NCBI GenBank assembly: GCA_023230855.1
Contig: JALNWQ010000003.1
Location: forward strand, 264,903 to 328,902
Length of the DNA stretch: 64,000 nucleotides
Origin: Solirubrobacteraceae bacterium
Lineage (GTDB): Bacteria; Actinomycetota; Thermoleophilia; Solirubrobacterales; Solirubrobacteraceae
Reading direction: 5' to 3'
In this document: positions 1 through 7,302 of the stretch, piece by piece
Numbering within the stretch: position 1 is the first letter of the stretch
Layout of the letters: every line of letters begins with the position of its first letter
Translations under genes and position numbers: made by a program
Notes under the pieces: model-generated
Seen by the model: only the letters and a program-made list of their open reading frames with translations
Told to the model about the DNA's origin: nothing
The model's database searches: none

Positions 1-87
1 CACGAGGCATCCCATCGCGTCGAGCGACAGTCCGTCGAGCGGCGTGCCGTCCGGGTGGACGAGCCGGGCCGGGCGGGGCCTCCGCAT
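1..87 (-). CDS. N-terminal part of an unidentified protein, cut by the left window edge
   Basis: On the minus strand an ATG at 87 opens a frame that stays open to the window edge and reads MRRPRPARLVHPDGTPLDGL and onward for 29 residues. The composition (LVHPDG, LDGLSLDAMG) looks like real protein rather than the Arg/Pro/Ser-rich shadow frames around it. No Shine-Dalgarno or -10 stands out, so the start is uncertain. The family cannot be named from 29 residues. Confidence 0.4.
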   Translation of the reverse strand, partial: MRRPRPARLVHPDGTPLDGLSLDAMGCLV

Positions 88-186
88 CGCCGCATCGTCG
101 CAGGGGCCCGGGGAGCGACGTCCGGCCCCGCCGGGTGGTCGGGCCCGCCGGGTGGTCGGGCCGGCCGGATTCGATCACTCCCCGCG

Positions 187-206
187 ATATGTCCTGCAGG
201 TCATAT
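187..206. promoter_or_regulatory. Near-perfect 20-bp palindrome, possible operator
   Basis: ATATGTCCTGCAGGTCATAT is self-complementary except for the T/T pair at the sixth base from each end. It sits in a locally AT-richer patch of a very GC-rich intergenic region. This is the form of a dimeric regulator site, but no regulator gene is adjacent and no -35/-10 pair is clear beside it. Confidence 0.35.
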
Positions 207-290
207 TCCATGCCCTCGATGACATACGGCCCGCGACAGGGCGCCGTGGGGGGCGACCGCCCGTGGGCGCGCTCCACGCCCGGTCGTGGT

Positions 291-361
291 CGCACGCCGC
301 CCCACGGGCCCGTCGTCGCACGCCGCGCCACGGGCCCCTCGCCGCACGCCGCCCCACGGCC
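291..361. repeat. Three imperfect direct repeats, 26-bp period
   Basis: A roughly 20-bp unit resembling CGCACGCCGCCCCACGGGCC occurs at 291-310, 317-336 and 343-361, with one or two differences between copies and a constant 26-bp step. It lies in noncoding DNA between divergent genes. The function is unknown. Confidence 0.6.
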
Positions 362-416
362 GGTCGTCGTCGCCCGACGCGTCCCCCGACCGGCCGTGAT
401 CGCCGGGCCCGCCGGA

Positions 417-422
417 TACCCT
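417..422 (+). promoter_or_regulatory. -10 element TACCCT for a leaderless start
   Basis: TACCCT ends 6 nt before the ATG at 429, the spacing expected when transcription starts at the start codon. It supports 429 over more upstream in-frame starts of the peptidase gene. Confidence 0.55.
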
Positions 423-428
423 CCGCGC

Positions 429-1439
429 ATGAGCGACGACTCCCCGGTCCTCGGGTACCGCCTGCGCCGCCTCGACGAGCGGGTGCTGCGCCACCCGGCC
501 GACCGTGCCGCCACGTCGGCGCTGCGGTCGATCCCGGGACTGGACCGCGTGCTGCGCAAGCTCATCGAGCTCGGGTACGAACGAGCGCTGCGCCAGGAGC
601 TGCTCGCGTCGTCGGTGCGCCTGGGCCCCAAGCAGCTGCCGGACGTCGACGCGCTGCACCGGGCGGCGTTCGTCACGCTCGACATCGACCCCGTCCCCGA
701 GCTGTACCTGCGCGGCGCGCCGATCGTCAACGCGTTCACCATCGGGTCGCAGGAGCCGCTCGTCCTCGTGTACTCGCAGACGCTCGACGTGCTCGACGCG
801 GCCCAGCAACGGGTCGTGTTCGCCCACGAGGCCGCCCACGTCATGTGCGACCACGTCCTCTACGGGACCGCGCTGCAGATCCTCGGGCGGCTCGGCGCCG
901 GGGCGGCGTCGGGGGCGCTGCCGACGAAGCTGCCGCTCATGGCGATCCACTACGCGCTACTGGAGTGGGCGCGCGCCGCCGAGCTCACCTGCGACCGAAT
1001 CGCCGCGCTCGTCGTCCGCGACCCGTTGCTCGTCTGCCGCACCCTCATGTCGATCTCGGCCGGCACCCGCAGCGACAAGCTCGACCTCAACGCGTTCCTC
1101 GCCCAGGCCGACGACTACGGTCGGCGCGGCCGCAGCCTCCCCGGTCGTTGGACGAAGCTCAACCTCGAGCTCAACACGACGCATCCGCTGGCGGTCAACC
1201 GCGCCCACCAGCTCATGGAGTGGGTGAAGTCCGGCGACTACGAGCGGATCCGCGACGGCGACTACCCCAAGCGCGGGGACGGGCCCGAGCCGACCCCGTC
1301 GGACGAGGCCCGCGACGCCGCGAACTACTACAAGGAGCGCGTCACCGGCGCGTTCAAGGACATCGCCGGCCAGGCCGAGGGCGCGACGAAGAGCGTGTCG
1401 GACTGGCTGTCGAAGAACCTCGGCGACAAGGGCGACTAG
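429..1439 (+). CDS. M48-like zinc metallopeptidase
   Basis: The product has 336 residues. It carries the zinc-binding HEXXH motif as HEAAH at residues 133-137, and a downstream acidic residue in the AELTCDR segment (E185) that fits the third ligand of M48 (Ste24/HtpX-type) peptidases. The segment after the motif is hydrophobic (alanine/leucine-rich) and may associate with the membrane. The last 50 residues are charged and helical, a tail seen in actinobacterial members that I cannot assign a role. The start at 429 is chosen because the coding signal begins there and a -10 lies 6 nt upstream. The gene is monocistronic and converges on thiS. The substrate is unknown. Confidence 0.8.
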   Translation: MSDDSPVLGYRLRRLDERVLRHPADRAATSALRSIPGLDRVLRKLIELGYERALRQELLASSVRLGPKQLPDVDALHRAAFVTLDIDPVPELYLRGAPIVNAFTIGSQEPLVLVYSQTLDVLDAAQQRVVFAHEAAHVMCDHVLYGTALQILGRLGAGAASGALPTKLPLMAIHYALLEWARAAELTCDRIAALVVRDPLLVCRTLMSISAGTRSDKLDLNAFLAQADDYGRRGRSLPGRWTKLNLELNTTHPLAVNRAHQLMEWVKSGDYERIRDGDYPKRGDGPEPTPSDEARDAANYYKERVTGAFKDIAGQAEGATKSVSDWLSKNLGDKGD

Positions 1440-1451
1440 GCCGCTCCCCGC

Positions 1452-1482
1452 GGTGGCCCTCGGGCCACCAGTCAGGGGTTTT
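1452..1482 (+). terminator. Intrinsic terminator after the M48-like gene
   Basis: A hairpin with arms GGTGGCC (1452-1458) and GGCCACC (1463-1469) and the loop CTCG starts 13 nt after the stop codon. It is followed by a short T run at 1479-1482. It lies between convergent genes. Confidence 0.6.
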
Positions 1483-1599
1483 CACCCGGGTGCCGCGGCC
1501 CGGCGGACGGGGCTGCTCGACGCGAGCCCTGACGACCCGCCCGAGGGCGCCGACCCGGCGTGACGCGAGCCGGCCGACGGCGGCTCGTCCGCGAGCCGG

Positions 1600-1812
1600 T
1601 CAGCCGCCCTGGATCGCCGACAGCACCTCGACCCGCTGGCCGGCGCGCAGCACCACCGACGGCCAGTCGTCGCGGCGGACGACGTCGCCGTCGAGCGCCA
1701 CCGCCACCCCGCGCCCGCCGGGCGACAGGCCCAGGTCGTCCACGAGCCACCCGACGGTGCGGCCCGCGACGGGGCGCGCCTCGCCGTTGACGGTCACGAT
1801 CTCATCGGTCAC
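1600..1812 (-). CDS. thiS: Sulfur-carrier protein ThiS
   Basis: The product is a 70-residue ubiquitin-fold protein with the C-terminal diglycine of ThiS (ends SAIQGG) and a VNGE start typical of the family. The C-terminal glycine is adenylated by ThiF and thiocarboxylated to supply sulfur for the thiazole ring of thiamine. The gene overlaps the end of thiO by 11 bases, so the two are probably translationally coupled and share the riboswitch upstream of thiO. The expected partner, thiazole synthase thiG, does not follow. The next gene is the convergent peptidase. The alternative family is MoaD, but the thiO neighbour favours ThiS. Confidence 0.88.
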   Translation of the reverse strand: MTDEIVTVNGEARPVAGRTVGWLVDDLGLSPGGRGVAVALDGDVVRRDDWPSVVLRAGQRVEVLSAIQGG

Positions 1813-2986
1813 GGGGTCCTCCGGGGGTGGTGGTCACGAAGCGACGGGGATCGACGTCGACGGCGAACGGGGCCGCGTCGGTCGTCACGCCCATCGCGTC
1901 GGCGAGCAGTCCGCCCGTCACCGACGCCCACAGCACGCCGTTGCGGTAGTGCCCGGCGCACCACCACAGGCCGTCGGTCTCGGGCGAGGCCCCGATCGCC
2001 GGCAGCCCGTCCGGGGTGGCGGGCCGCAGGCCGGCGATCGACTCCTCGATCCGCAGCTCGAGCAGGCCGGGGACGAGCTCCGCCCCGTCGCGCAGCAGGT
2101 CGTGGACGGCGAGCGCGGTGACCGACCGGTCGAAGCCCTGCTCCTCGACGGTGCCGCCCAGGACGTAGCGCCCGTCGGGTCGGGGCACGAGGTACCCGCC
2201 GCCGAGCGCGAACCGCAGCACCCGGGTCACGAGGCCCGGGCCGTCCGGGTCGCGCAGGACGAGGAGCTGCCCCTTCACCGGCCGGACGGGGATGCGGTCC
2301 GCGTCGGGGACGCCGACCCCCTCCCCCGCCCACGGGCCGGTCGCGATCACCACCGCGCCCGCGCGGACGGTCGACCCGTCCTCCAGCCGTACCCCGGTCG
2401 CCCGGCCGTCGGCCACCACGACGTCGCGCACCGCGGCCCCGTCGCGGAGCTCGCCGCCCGCGGCCGTGATCGCCCGGACGAGCGCCACCACGACCCGCCG
2501 CGGGTCGACCGCCAGATCGTCCGGCACCGCGAGCGCGCCACGCAACGTCGGGGCGAGCGCCGGCTCCAGGCGGCGCGCCGCCGACGGCAGCAGCCGCTCC
2601 ACCCGCAGGCCCATCCGCTCGCGCACCGCGCGGAACCGGTCGAGCGCCTCGGCCTCGTCGCGGTCGCGGGCGATCGCGAGCGAGCCCGCGTCGAGCAGCG
2701 GCAGCTCGACGCCCGACGCGGCGGCGAGCCCGGCGGCGAACCCCGGCCACGCGTCGCGGGCCGCGACGCCGAGGGCCGACGCCCGCGGATGGTCCGGCTC
2801 GGCCTCGGTCACCGGGGCGATCATCCCCGCCGCGACGCGACTCGTCGCCGCCCCCGGGGCGTCCCGGTCGAGCACGAGCACCGACGCACCGGCCCGGGCC
2901 AGCGACCACGCCGCCGACAGGCCCGCGAGCCCGGCGCCGACGACGACCACGTCGGGAGCGGGAGGGGCGGTGATGGCGTTCGGCAC
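1802..2986 (-). CDS. thiO: Glycine oxidase ThiO
   Basis: The product has 394 residues and is an FAD-dependent amine oxidase of the DAO family. A dinucleotide-binding loop (VVVVGAGLAGLSAAW) lies within the first 25 residues, and a C-terminal GLRPATPDGLPAIG / WCAGHYRNGVLWA segment is typical of ThiO. It oxidises glycine to the imine used to build the thiazole of thiamine. I choose GTG at 2986, just after the TPP aptamer. Longer in-frame reading would translate through the riboswitch. It is the first gene of thiO-thiS. Confidence 0.88.
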   Translation of the reverse strand: MPNAITAPPAPDVVVVGAGLAGLSAAWSLARAGASVLVLDRDAPGAATSRVAAGMIAPVTEAEPDHPRASALGVAARDAWPGFAAGLAAASGVELPLLDAGSLAIARDRDEAEALDRFRAVRERMGLRVERLLPSAARRLEPALAPTLRGALAVPDDLAVDPRRVVVALVRAITAAGGELRDGAAVRDVVVADGRATGVRLEDGSTVRAGAVVIATGPWAGEGVGVPDADRIPVRPVKGQLLVLRDPDGPGLVTRVLRFALGGGYLVPRPDGRYVLGGTVEEQGFDRSVTALAVHDLLRDGAELVPGLLELRIEESIAGLRPATPDGLPAIGASPETDGLWWCAGHYRNGVLWASVTGGLLADAMGVTTDAAPFAVDVDPRRFVTTTPGGPRDR

Positions 2987-2987
2987 G

Positions 2988-3076
2988 GTCGTCTCGCACG
3001 TCCGCACGACCGGACGGCTGGTGGCGGTCGGGGAGGTGGTCCCCCTCTCAGCCCCGGCCGGGGCTCCCGCACGATC
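2988..3076 (-). promoter_or_regulatory. TPP (thi-box) riboswitch controlling thiO-thiS
   Basis: The minus strand has the conserved GGGCTGAGAG thi-box core, preceded by a GGGAGCCCC/GGGGC stem. It is followed by an ACC-rich segment and the CCGGTCGTGCGGACGTG stem region that resembles the second half of actinobacterial TPP aptamers. The order and spacing fit the family, and the downstream gene is a thiamine gene. The aptamer runs directly into the GTG start of thiO, so control is probably at translation initiation. The boundaries are approximate. Confidence 0.85.
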
Positions 3077-3089
3077 ACGTTCGATCGTA
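3071..3089 (-). promoter_or_regulatory. Probable thiO promoter -10 within an inverted repeat
   Basis: On the minus strand TACGAT (3089 to 3084) resembles a -10 and would start transcription close to the 5' end of the TPP aptamer. It overlaps an inverted repeat of ACGATC and GATCGT with a 6-nt spacer (3071-3088). No good -35 is visible. Confidence 0.4.
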
Positions 3090-3197
3090 CCCCCGACGCG
3101 CCGGGACGGCCCCGCCCCCACGCGATCGACCCCGCGGCCCGACGCCCACCGGGTCGGCCGCCGCGCCGGAGCGATCCCGCGGTGCGAGACTCACCCG

Positions 3198-3878
3198 ATG
3201 ACCCCCGAGCGTCGACGCGACCGCTTCCGCCCGGTCCGCCTGTACCTCGTCGCCCCGCTCGAGCCGGGCGGTCGGCCGCTCGTCGACGTCGCGACCGCCG
3301 CCATCGCCGGCGGGGTCGACGCGCTCCAGGTGCGCGACAAGCACGCCGACGACGCCGCGATCGTCGCCGCCGTCCGGGCGCTCCGGCCGCTGTGCGACGC
3401 CACCGGCACCCTGCTCATGGTCAACGACCGCCCCGACCTGGCGGTCGCCGGCGGGGCGGACGGGGTGCACGTCGGCCAGGACGACGTCGCGGTCGCCGAG
3501 GCGCGCCGCGTCGTCGGGGACGGTCGGCTCGTCGGCCTGTCGACCCACGCGCCGGACGAGGTCGACGCCGCCGTCGCGGAGGGGGTCGTCGACCACATCG
3601 GGGTCGGCCCGGTCCACGCCACCCCGACGAAGGCGGGCCGGCCGGCGGTCGGCGTCGCGCTCGTCCGCCACGCCGCCGCGCGGTCGCTGCCGTTCGTCGC
3701 GATCGGCGGGATCGACGCGACGAACGCCGACGCGGTGCTGACCGGCGGCGCGCCGCGCATCGCGGTCGTGCGGGCGATCACCGACGCCCCCGATCCGCGG
3801 ACCGCCGCCGCCGCGCTGCGGGCGCTCGTCGACGCGCGTCGCGAGCGCGACCCCGCGGATGGCGCCCGCACGGCATGA
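3198..3878 (+). CDS. thiE: Thiamine-phosphate synthase ThiE
   Basis: The product has 226 residues and forms a TIM-barrel thiamine-phosphate synthase that joins the pyrimidine diphosphate to thiazole phosphate. Family motifs are visible: QVRDKHADD (phosphate site), LMVNDRPDLA, GVHVGQDD, HIGVGPVHATPTK and the C-terminal VAIGGID. The ATG at 3198 is used because family similarity begins with RLYLVAP a few residues later. It is divergent from thiO-thiS and has no riboswitch of its own that I can see. Confidence 0.92.
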   Translation: MTPERRRDRFRPVRLYLVAPLEPGGRPLVDVATAAIAGGVDALQVRDKHADDAAIVAAVRALRPLCDATGTLLMVNDRPDLAVAGGADGVHVGQDDVAVAEARRVVGDGRLVGLSTHAPDEVDAAVAEGVVDHIGVGPVHATPTKAGRPAVGVALVRHAAARSLPFVAIGGIDATNADAVLTGGAPRIAVVRAITDAPDPRTAAAALRALVDARRERDPADGARTA

Positions 3879-3887
3879 TGGTCGGCG

Positions 3888-4502
3888 ATGGCAGGCGGCA
3901 AGCGCAAGCGCAAGCGGAGCACCCGGCAGGCGCGTAGCCGCGCGAGCGCGGCCAACGCCGCCACGCCGGCACCGGTGACGAAGGCCACCGCCACGCCGAC
4001 CGGGCGCAACGCCATGGCGCGCGGGTACGCCCGGGCCGAGGAGAAGAACCAGGCGATCCGCGAGTCGCTCCAGCCCTACGGCCCGGGCGAGCGTCCGCGC
4101 GTCGTGATCTACGCCGTGATCTGGCTCGCGCTCCTCGTGGCGAACTTCATCTACGGGGCGATCACCGTCGAGACCGACACCGGCGAGCGCGACAACGTCG
4201 TCGGTCGGATCCAGAACATCGGCCTCATGCTCCTGACGCTGCTGTCCGCGTGGGGCACCTGGCGGATGAAGTACTGGGCGCTGCTCGGCACCCAGACCCT
4301 CATCGCGATCTCCGTCATCGTCCTGACGCTGTTCGCCCTCACGACGAGCGTCGTCTGGCTCATCCCGCTGTCGCTCGCGTTCGCGGGCGCGAGCGGCTGG
4401 CTGTTCTACCGGCTCGTCCGGGTCATGGCCCGGATCCAGGTCGCGGAGCGGGACGAGCGCGACGCGCGCCGGGCCGCGCGCCGCGACGCCGAGCGGTTGT
4501 GA
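3888..4502 (+). CDS. Four-helix membrane protein with basic N-terminus, function unknown
   Basis: The product has 204 residues. The first 30 are strongly basic (MAGGKRKRKRSTRQARSRA). Four hydrophobic segments follow (near residues 66-83, 106-122, 131-147 and 149-170), then a charged Arg/Glu-rich tail. The start lies 9 nt after the thiE stop codon, so it may be co-transcribed. A CATGAT hexamer 7 nt before the ATG could also serve as a weak -10. I do not recognise the family. Confidence 0.65.
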   Translation: MAGGKRKRKRSTRQARSRASAANAATPAPVTKATATPTGRNAMARGYARAEEKNQAIRESLQPYGPGERPRVVIYAVIWLALLVANFIYGAITVETDTGERDNVVGRIQNIGLMLLTLLSAWGTWRMKYWALLGTQTLIAISVIVLTLFALTTSVVWLIPLSLAFAGASGWLFYRLVRVMARIQVAERDERDARRAARRDAERL

Positions 4503-4556
4503 TCCGACGATCGGCGGATCCGTCCACCGGGCGCGGCGGACGCCCCGCAAGGGTCC

Positions 4557-4564
4557 TATAGGCT
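4557..4564 (+). promoter_or_regulatory. Candidate -10 (TATAGG/TAGGCT) for lpdA
   Basis: TATAGGCT is the only AT-rich hexamer between the previous gene and lpdA. It would give a leader of about 115 nt before the ATG at 4688. No -35 is evident. Confidence 0.35.
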
Positions 4565-4687
4565 CGGTCTCCGGTGATCCCACGCCCCGGTCCGCGTGAC
4601 CGGACCGGGTCGACGATCCCCGCCCATCCCGACACCGCACGCCCGCCCGGCGCGGGCCCGACGCGAGAAGAGCAGAGAGACCCACCC

Positions 4688-6067
4688 ATGGCGCAGTTCG
4701 ACACGATCGTGATCGGTTCCGGACCCGGTGGCTACGTCACGGCGGTCCGCTCCGCCCAGCTGGGCCTCAAGACGCTGGTGGTGGAGAAGGACACCGTCGG
4801 CGGCCGGTGCCTGAACTACGCGTGCATCCCCGCCAAGGCCGTCCTGCGCTCCGCCGACGTGTTGCACGAGATCCGTCGCGCCGACGAGTTCGGGCTGCAG
4901 GTCCAGGGCGTGTCCGTCGACTTCGCCGCGGTGCAGCAGCGCCGCAAGGACGTCATCTCGCAGCTCACCGGCGGCGTCGCCGGGCTGCTGAAGAAGAACG
5001 GCGTCGACTACCTCTCCGGCGAGGCGTCGCTGGCCGGGGGCGGCGACGTCACCGTCGGCGGCGAGACCCACACGGCGAAGCACATCATCCTCGCGGCCGG
5101 GTCGGTCCGCCGCGCGATCCCCGGCGTCGAGTACGGCGGACGGGTCATCGGCACCGAGGAGGCGTGGGCGCTCGACGAGCTGCCCGGCTCGATCGCCGTC
5201 GTCGGCGCCGGCGCGTCCGGCACCGAGATCGCCTCCGCCTACGCCCGCCTCGGCGCGAACGTCCAGCTGTTCGAGTTCCTCGACCGCGTCCTGCCGTCGG
5301 AGGACGTCGACATCTCCCGCGTCGCCAACCGCGAGTTCAAGAAGCAGGGCATCGACGTCCACGTCTCCACGAAGGTCGCCGACGTGCAGACGACCGACGA
5401 CGAGGTGACGTTCACCTTCCAGAAGGGCGACGGCGACAAGGTCGACGGGCGCGCGGACTGGCTCGTCATCGCCACCGGCCGCGCCCCGGACGTCGAGGCG
5501 CTCGGCCTCGACGTCGCCGGCGTGAAGACCGACGAGAAGACCGGCCTCATCCAGGTCGACGGCCGCCTGCGCACCTCCGTCAAGGGGATCTGGGCGATCG
5601 GCGACCTCGTCCCGGGCCCGGCCCTGGCGCACAAGTCCTCCGACGAGGGCGTCATCGCCGTCGAGGACGCCAAGGGCCTCGACACCCACCCCATCAGCTA
5701 CGTCGACATCCCCCGCGCGACGTTCTGCCAGCCCAACGTCGGGTCGTTCGGGCTCACCGAGGCGCAGGCCAAGGAGCAGGGCCACGACGTCGTCGTCGGC
5801 AAGGTCCCCTACGGCGCCGTCGGTGGCGCGACCGTGTACGGCGAGTCCGGCACGATCAAGATCGTCGGCGAGAAGAAGTACGGCGAGCTCCTCGGCGGCC
5901 ACATCGTCGGCGCGAAGGCGACCGAGATGATCCAGGAGCTCGTCAACGCCAAGGCGCTGGAGGGCGGCTACGCCGAGGTCGCCCGCACCATCCACGGCCA
6001 CCCCACCCTGTCGGAGGGCGTCATGGAAGCCGCCCGCGCCGCCGACGGCTGGCTCATCCACGGGTGA
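4688..6067 (+). CDS. lpdA: Dihydrolipoyl dehydrogenase (E3)
   Basis: The product has 459 residues. It contains GSGPGGY (FAD site, residues 10-16), the redox-active disulfide GGRCLNYACIPAK (C41 and C46), a second NAD-binding GAGASG motif near residue 178, and the C-terminal HPTLSE segment with catalytic H438. It re-oxidises dihydrolipoamide of the 2-oxoacid dehydrogenase or glycine cleavage complexes. The ATG at 4688 follows a purine-rich AGAAGAGCAGAGAG. The gene encoding the next protein overlaps its stop codon (GTGA). The other complex subunits are not adjacent, but lipB-lipA lie at 32-34 kb. Confidence 0.95.
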   Translation: MAQFDTIVIGSGPGGYVTAVRSAQLGLKTLVVEKDTVGGRCLNYACIPAKAVLRSADVLHEIRRADEFGLQVQGVSVDFAAVQQRRKDVISQLTGGVAGLLKKNGVDYLSGEASLAGGGDVTVGGETHTAKHIILAAGSVRRAIPGVEYGGRVIGTEEAWALDELPGSIAVVGAGASGTEIASAYARLGANVQLFEFLDRVLPSEDVDISRVANREFKKQGIDVHVSTKVADVQTTDDEVTFTFQKGDGDKVDGRADWLVIATGRAPDVEALGLDVAGVKTDEKTGLIQVDGRLRTSVKGIWAIGDLVPGPALAHKSSDEGVIAVEDAKGLDTHPISYVDIPRATFCQPNVGSFGLTEAQAKEQGHDVVVGKVPYGAVGGATVYGESGTIKIVGEKKYGELLGGHIVGAKATEMIQELVNAKALEGGYAEVARTIHGHPTLSEGVMEAARAADGWLIHG

Positions 6068-6792
6068 GCGACGACGCCGGCACCGACGCCCTCCCGGTCG
6101 ACCACTGGCCGGGGGGCGGCGCCGACCGCGTCGGGCGGGTCGGCGACGACCACGGGTCCGCCACCACCAACGGGGGCGACGCGGACGGGGTGCCCGACCC
6201 GGAGGGCCCGCCGGCGTTCTACTTCGACTTCCGCGACCCCGCGTCGTACCTCGCCGCCGAGCGGGTGATCCAGACCCTGCCGGTGGCGACGCCGTGGGTG
6301 CCCGTCGACGCGTCGCGGCTGCCGGGCCCGCACGCGTGGGAGGGGTTCCGCTGCGAGCACGACGAGGCGGCGTGGCGCGAGGCGATCGCCCGCACCGCCG
6401 CCGAGCGCGGCCTGCAACCGCTGCGCTGGCCGATCGAGGTGCCGTTCGACAGCACGCTCGCCCTGCGCGCCGCCTGGTACGCCAAGGGCCTGGGCCGGGT
6501 CGTGTCGGTGTCGCTGCCCGCGTTCCGCCAGGCGTACGCCGGGGGTCACGACCTGTCGACCGAGGCCTACGTGCTCATCGCCGCGTCCGCGGCCGAGATG
6601 CACCCGCGCGCCGTCCTGCAGTCGCTGGAGCGCGGACCGATCGTCGATGCGCTGACCGCCGCGACCGACCGGGCCGTCGAGCGCGGCGTGCGGACCGTGC
6701 CGGCGGTGTGGACCGGCGACCGCGTCTTCCACGGCGACGCCGGCGTGGACGAGGCGGCGGCGGCGCTCGCCGCACGGCAACCGTCCTCCTGA
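6064..6792 (+). CDS. DsbA-fold protein, 2-hydroxychromene-2-carboxylate isomerase-like
   Basis: The product has 242 residues. After about 45 Gly/Asp-rich residues it reads FYFDFRDPASYLAAERV, the N-terminal strand and helix of HCCA-isomerase/DsbA-like proteins, and ends with GVRTVPAVWTGDRVFHGDAG, the cis-Pro loop region. There is no CXXC, so a glutathione- or mycothiol-dependent isomerase-like role is more likely than disulfide oxidation. Its GTG overlaps the lpdA stop by four bases, implying coupling. The true substrate is unknown. Confidence 0.72.
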   Translation: MSDDAGTDALPVDHWPGGGADRVGRVGDDHGSATTNGGDADGVPDPEGPPAFYFDFRDPASYLAAERVIQTLPVATPWVPVDASRLPGPHAWEGFRCEHDEAAWREAIARTAAERGLQPLRWPIEVPFDSTLALRAAWYAKGLGRVVSVSLPAFRQAYAGGHDLSTEAYVLIAASAAEMHPRAVLQSLERGPIVDALTAATDRAVERGVRTVPAVWTGDRVFHGDAGVDEAAAALAARQPSS

Positions 6793-6814
6793 CCCCGCGC
6801 GACGGCCCGCGGGG
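6793..6814. terminator. Hairpin between convergent genes
   Basis: CCCCGCG (6793-6799) pairs with CGCGGGG (6808-6814) across an 8-nt loop, directly after the stop codon of the HCCA-isomerase-like gene. There is no T run, so its strength as a terminator is uncertain. Confidence 0.4.
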
Positions 6815-6829
6815 CGACGGTGGCGCCGC

Positions 6830-7105
6830 TCAGCCCGCGTCGCCGCCGTCGCCGTCGTCGAGCCCCAGGTCGAGGTCGAGCTGGGACTCGTTCTGGGTGG
6901 GATCACGGGCGCCGCGACGGCGGGCGGCCTTCTTCCAGTGGCGGACGAGCTCGCGCGCGCCGGCGCTGCGCCATGAGACCCCCCGGCACACCGGCTCGAT
7001 CCGCACGGTGCCGTCCCGGTCGAACCCCAGGACGAGCGCGAAGAACCGCCGGCCCTTCTTGTCGACCTCGACGATGTCCCCCGGTTCGATCGGCGCCGTG
7101 CGCAC
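6830..7105 (-). CDS. Small conserved-looking protein, function unknown
   Basis: The product has 91 residues. It reads PIEPGDIVEVDKKGRRFFAL then FDRDGTVRIEPVCRGVSWR, a small beta-rich (SH3/KOW-like) arrangement, followed by a basic helix and an acidic tail. The GTG start at 7105 is supported by TAGCCT 7 nt upstream. It is monocistronic. The beta-barrel description is an inference from the residue pattern, and I do not recognise the family. Confidence 0.65.
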   Translation of the reverse strand: MRTAPIEPGDIVEVDKKGRRFFALVLGFDRDGTVRIEPVCRGVSWRSAGARELVRHWKKAARRRGARDPTQNESQLDLDLGLDDGDGGDAG

Positions 7106-7112
7106 CCGGTCG

Positions 7113-7118
7113 AGGCTA
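7113..7118 (-). promoter_or_regulatory. -10 element TAGCCT for a leaderless start
   Basis: On the minus strand TAGCCT ends 7 nt before the GTG at 7105. Confidence 0.55.
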
Positions 7119-7302
7119 GCCGGTCCGGCGGCGCGGACGGGTCCTCAGCGACCGCCACGCGGCGCCGGGCGGCGCAACGGGAACCCGCAGACGACGCCGC
7201 GCCCGCGACGGCATCGCGCCGCCTGACGTCCCGCCCGCGACGGCCGTCGCCGCGCGACCGTGGTCCGGGCGCCACGCCGCCCACGGACCCGACGGCCCAG
7301 GC

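Larger units (their letters stand above)
88..428. other. Intergenic region without a convincing gene
   Basis: About 340 bases lie between the left partial gene and the M48-like peptidase. They hold an isolated AT-richer near-palindrome (187-206), three 26-bp-spaced imperfect repeats (291-361) and the promoter of the peptidase gene (417-422). No frame in this stretch has convincing protein composition. Confidence 0.6.

Noticed and set aside
44..3937. Very long plus-strand open frame of 1297 codons
   Set aside because: Its translation is Arg/Pro/Ala-rich with no motif. It overlaps thiO, thiS, thiE and the M48-like peptidase in other frames. Such frames arise readily in GC-rich DNA, where stop codons are rare.
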